DNA of 64,000 nucleotides from assembly GCF_050948215.1 (NCBI RefSeq), contig NC_135152.1, positions 10,698,310 to 10,762,309 on the forward strand, read 5' to 3'. This document shows, in pieces, positions 60,630-64,000 of this stretch. The position numbers were made by a program, and so were the translations under genes. The notes under the pieces are model-generated. The model was given only the letters and a program-made list of their open reading frames with translations, ran no database searches and was not told the DNA's origin. This DNA comes from Halictus rubicundus (Eukaryota > Arthropoda > Insecta > Hymenoptera > Halictidae). Position 1 is the stretch's first letter, and every line of letters begins with the position of its first letter.

Positions 60630-61795
60630 ATGTCTTGACGAAACGTGGGAATGCTCGAGCATATATCGACAATGAAAAGCTGCCTCCCTCCGCCCTCGAT
60701 CCGCCGCCTCTCATACAGCAAAACGAACGGTATCGCGTCGTGAAACACGATACACGGCTAATAATGTAACTTCATACGTGTGTGCGAGATAACTCTGTGG
60801 AACTCTAACGTTCCAGCTAACAAATCGAATGACAGACCCGAACTACCCCGCGTTCACCGCCAAACGTCCACGGCAATGATCCTTCTCGAGAAACAGTTCA
60901 ATCGTCCATTTTCTATTTCCCCCAAAAATCATGCAGCGACTTGAGAAATGTAAGAGTCCACAAAATTTATCACAATCAATTTCCTTTTAATTCGAGTGCT
61001 TATGAATTTAATTTGACCGTTGAGAATTTAATTTTTTCACTTAAAAATTCTCTGGAACATTCGACGACGAGTATCTTATTTCAATTCTATCATAAAGTCT
61101 CCTGGCATTATCAAGAACATAGACGCCAAATCGAATGGTCTAACAAAAACGTTAGAATACAAATTGAGAAAGAGCGAAATAATTGTCAGACCTATATATC
61201 TAGCATCAGTCTTGTTGCTGCACCCGAACAAAATTTTTTAAATGAATGAACGAACTTACTGCAGCGTTTTCTTTGACTGTTTTTTCGCGTCACTGGAGTT
61301 TCTGCGGCGGCAGTCGAGCAGCAATTCGTAATCGCAGCCCGTATTGCGGAGGGAACGTGGAATTGCGAAACCAGACGCGGCGAGCCGTTTCCAAAAAAGC
61401 GACGCTCGTCACGCGAGACACGCCCATCTCGGCGTTCTCGTTTTCAGGAAACTCGTCGTTACGCGCATTTGTTATTCATGACCGGGGACGGGCTTCTAAC
61501 TGCGTCGCCGGTAGTTTCGGCCGCAACAATGAAATCGTAATGTCATGCGCGTCACGACGCACTCCGGAACATCGATATCCTTGCTATCCCACGTTTCTAA
61601 TTAAGGAGGATGCAGCGCCCGGTGACACGAGACCCGACAACCACGCCGTTTCGATTCTCCGTGGCCAAACTCAAATTTGGAAACTTCAAGACTGGACCTA
61701 ACGGGGACTTTGCTGATGTCAGTGGCTTACGTACAAAATTACATTTATTTAAACGTCCAGGATTTTTTCTTGGAAATTCTTATTATATGTATATA
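60630..61795. other. Unannotated DNA right of the candidate exon
   Basis: A 151-codon plus-strand frame at 61246-61701 has no motif and no convincing splice sites, so I leave it uncalled. Confidence 0.35.
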
Positions 61796-61796
61796 T

Positions 61797-61985
61797 ATTA
61801 TAATTAGACTGCGGATAAATTGGAACAAACTGGAGCGAAATAGAAATTTATTTTCTTCCTTAATATGTTTAATAGATTACAAATAATGTGACAGCTTTTT
61901 AAAATTTTTCTAACGTTTTTACCGTTTTAAAACACGCCCACCCATTTTTGTCATAAATGCATAAAATCCGGAATCTAATTATAAT
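61797..61985. mobile_element. hAT-type miniature element with 8-base target duplication
   Basis: The element is 61805-61977 (173 bases), from TAGACTGCGGATAAATTGG to CATAAAATCCGGAATCTA, with ATTATAAT on each side (61797-61804, 61978-61985). It is the third copy in this window with an exact 8-base duplication. Confidence 0.88.
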
Positions 61986-64000
61986 AGAGAAATTTGTATT
62001 ATATGTGCTTGAATAGAATCTCAACTGAAAACGAAAAAGACAGAAGAGAAAATCGTGTGTCCTATTCGCTATAGTCTCACCGCAGGTCGCTGCCGTTTGA
62101 GGATCCTGGTTCGATGCGTGGAAAGGCCCGCAATTCCGAGTTAATAAGCTTTAACAAGGACTCGTTTAGGACGGTTTCCGAGCTCTGATCGTTTCCAACG
62201 ATTTGTCTCGCGGAACAGGAGGAGGAGGAGGAGGGGGGGGGGGGGGGCTCTGCGCGCGGCCTCCATCGAAAAAGGAACGAAAGGAAGACGGTCTGTTCGA
62301 GCTCGGACGGATGAAATCAAACGACGTATTAAATCCGCGATGACTAATGAAAGACCGAGTAAACTGTTCTTAATGATGCCGGTACTCCCGAGATGTATAA
62401 GGAACATGCGTACCGTCCGCATAGGCTCCGTGTATTATACCTACATATGTTCCCACAGTAGCGACTGGTAATGAGAATATAACGGTCATCAATCATTCGT
62501 CAGGTAATCCGCGACCGAACGGCTCCCAGCGGAATTAATTTAATTACTACAAATGCTACGGGGATAAAAATGGCCTATCGAGAAAGATTGGTAACATCGT
62601 CGGATGCGCACCAACGAACCGACAATGTATATGCAAAAGATCGAGAATCCTGTTCGCGGGGACACGGGTCTTCCTTTCCGGTTGGAAGAGGAAGAGAGCC
62701 CGGGAACGTGCGAACTGTGTCATCTCGACGGGCCTCGATTGGGCCCGGTCGAGCGTAATTAAGAAAATTTAATATGGATAATGACCTCTAATGAATCTAA
62801 TAATACGTTCGCGACCGATGATCGTTAACTTTTAATGAGCCGTCGGCTTAGGAAATTGATACCGCGCTCTTTCATTTGTCAGTCGTGTAATGGAAAACAA
62901 AAAAGACAAAAAAATATCATCGGACCGCCGCGCCGGATAGTCTTCCAGCTAGCCGCTAATCGACAGTTCGGCTGGTAATTAACTGTTGCGTAACCGGGAG
63001 AAACCGGGCGCACCTTGCGCCGCCGTTCAGACGGGTTGGCTGAGAATTCGGACCTGGATTTCCGAGGACCAAAGCGCCTATCTTACGCTCAAAGAAAACT
63101 ATACAAAAATCGTAAGGAAGATCGCACAGATTAGGAAATATTGGCGCCATTGCTGGCACCTATTGATCCTAAATTATTTACTTTCCCAGATAAGGTAGCT
63201 AACTGACAGGTGACAGCTCAACAATCCAGGGTTAAAGCAACCATGCTTCGAAATCAAGGTTGAGAAGCTGTGGGCGTTCCACATTCGCGAGGCTCGCAGC
63301 AGCGTTTCGACACTCGCATGACTCGCAACCTCCGACATTTGGATTCCGCGCATACTCCGGCGGCTCCTCCCGCAATTTTATCGGCGGAAGATTAGAATCG
63401 CGGAGGGAAAACGATACGTCCGGGAGCGTTTCGAAAGAATCCTGTGAGACGCGAACGTCTTCGACCCGGGACACGGGGAATAAATTAGCGAGGAAAGCCC
63501 TGCCCTTCTCGCGGTGCCGAGCGTGGCGGGGCTTATGGCTGTCTTTGGAATTATCGGCGGGATCTACCGTGGCCGAAGTAACTACAAGTTATTACGAAGA
63601 TAGGTCCATTATATATTATACACGGTTCCTTTTTATTACGATCGCCTCGGCGTGCGCGTACGCCCTGCCGAGGCGAGCCCTGCCGGGAGAACTCGACGAG
63701 CGCGAGATTAGGTTAACAGCCGATGTAGACATTACTGTAGATAGGGTGTTTATAGAGCAATTTTTAACGCGGACCCTCGTAAAACGCCGGCCACAGCCTT
63801 GAACGTTGCACGATGTTTTACCAGTGTTTCGTAGCTCTCGGTCGACAGTGGCGTTGCTTGAAAATACCGTCGCGATTATGCGTCGCGTAATAGTTTCCTC
63901 GGCTGGCATTGATACCCGACGACCTAAGGAATATGTCAGACTTCTTGTGGCTGATCGTCGAATGTGGACCGTGGATTACGTCGAGCTTCGTTAACACTGG
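61986..64000. other. Unannotated right end of the window
   Basis: Contains a (GGA)n run passing into about 16 G residues at 62220-62249. On the minus strand a frame from about 63474 to a stop at 63232 reads plausibly as protein (SFETLPDVSFSLRDSNLPP) after a TCTCACAG acceptor, but no good donor or motif supports it. The 62760-62860 segment is rich in TAATGA/TAATTA cores. Confidence 0.35.
62220..62249. repeat. (GGA)n and poly-G tract
   Basis: Five or six GGA triplets followed by a long G run; length is likely to be unstable. Confidence 0.93.

Noticed and set aside
62086..62120. tRNA-like GGTTCGATGC
   Set aside because: No matching acceptor, D or anticodon arms in the flanking DNA.
63232..63474. 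Minus-strand frame SFETLPDVSFSLRDSNLPP
   Set aside because: It reads plausibly and has a TCTCACAG acceptor, but no good donor, no motif and no neighbour support it; left as a remark only.
1..64000. CRISPR array, prokaryotic operon or phage
   Set aside because: The regular arrays seen have long diverged units without spacers of constant repeat type, there are no ribosome binding sites or operon-like genes, and splice signals and MITEs point to an insect nucleus.

Overview
This window looks like insect nuclear DNA, most likely Hymenoptera (ant-, bee- or wasp-like); that is an inference. The evidence is the high CpG content of the non-repeat DNA, long (GA)n/(CT)n microsatellites, insect-type splice signals (TTGCAG acceptor, GTGAGT donor), and a dense mix of Tc1-, piggyBac-, hAT- and pogo-type miniature elements. 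There is no operon structure, no intact long gene, and no tRNA or rRNA that I can recognise. The window reads as the large introns or intergenic DNA of sparsely distributed genes.

Gene content is low. The best coding feature is a 166-base exon on the minus strand (56006-56171). It has a good acceptor and donor and encodes a Pro/Ser/Thr-rich segment with an EPVDLS motif, the short sequence by which transcriptional repressors bind CtBP. If it is real, much of the DNA below it may be intron of a minus-strand transcription-factor gene whose other exons I could not identify. A weaker candidate exon lies on the plus strand at 60517-60626, and a weaker one still at 41285-41410. The only recognisable enzyme gene is a decayed Tc1-type transposase (10738-11770).

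Most of what can be named is repetitive. 0-12 kb holds an AGGGACCC miniature element, CAGTG-ended Tc1-type miniature elements and a 1.6 kb Tc1-like transposon inserted inside one of them. 14-18 kb holds three TTAA-flanked (piggyBac-type) miniature elements. 21-28 kb has a pogo-like element, a CAGTG element with near-perfect ends, and a 180-194 base tandem array apparently associated with a hAT-type element. 31-37 kb has a hAT-type element, GC-rich short repeats, a 177-base tandem array with an open frame and a hairpin in each unit, and a strongly diverged array of about eight 116-131 base units. 39-57 kb has more hAT-type elements with 8-base target duplications, two foldback elements, nested miniature elements and a diverged array of about 53-base units. 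57-64 kb has two more hAT-type elements, simple repeats and otherwise unannotated DNA.

No gene-to-gene pathway can be drawn here. The clearest structural stories are transposon nesting and tandem expansion. The least explained items are the three tandem arrays at 33.9-34.7, 36.3-37.2 and 47.9-48.3 kb.
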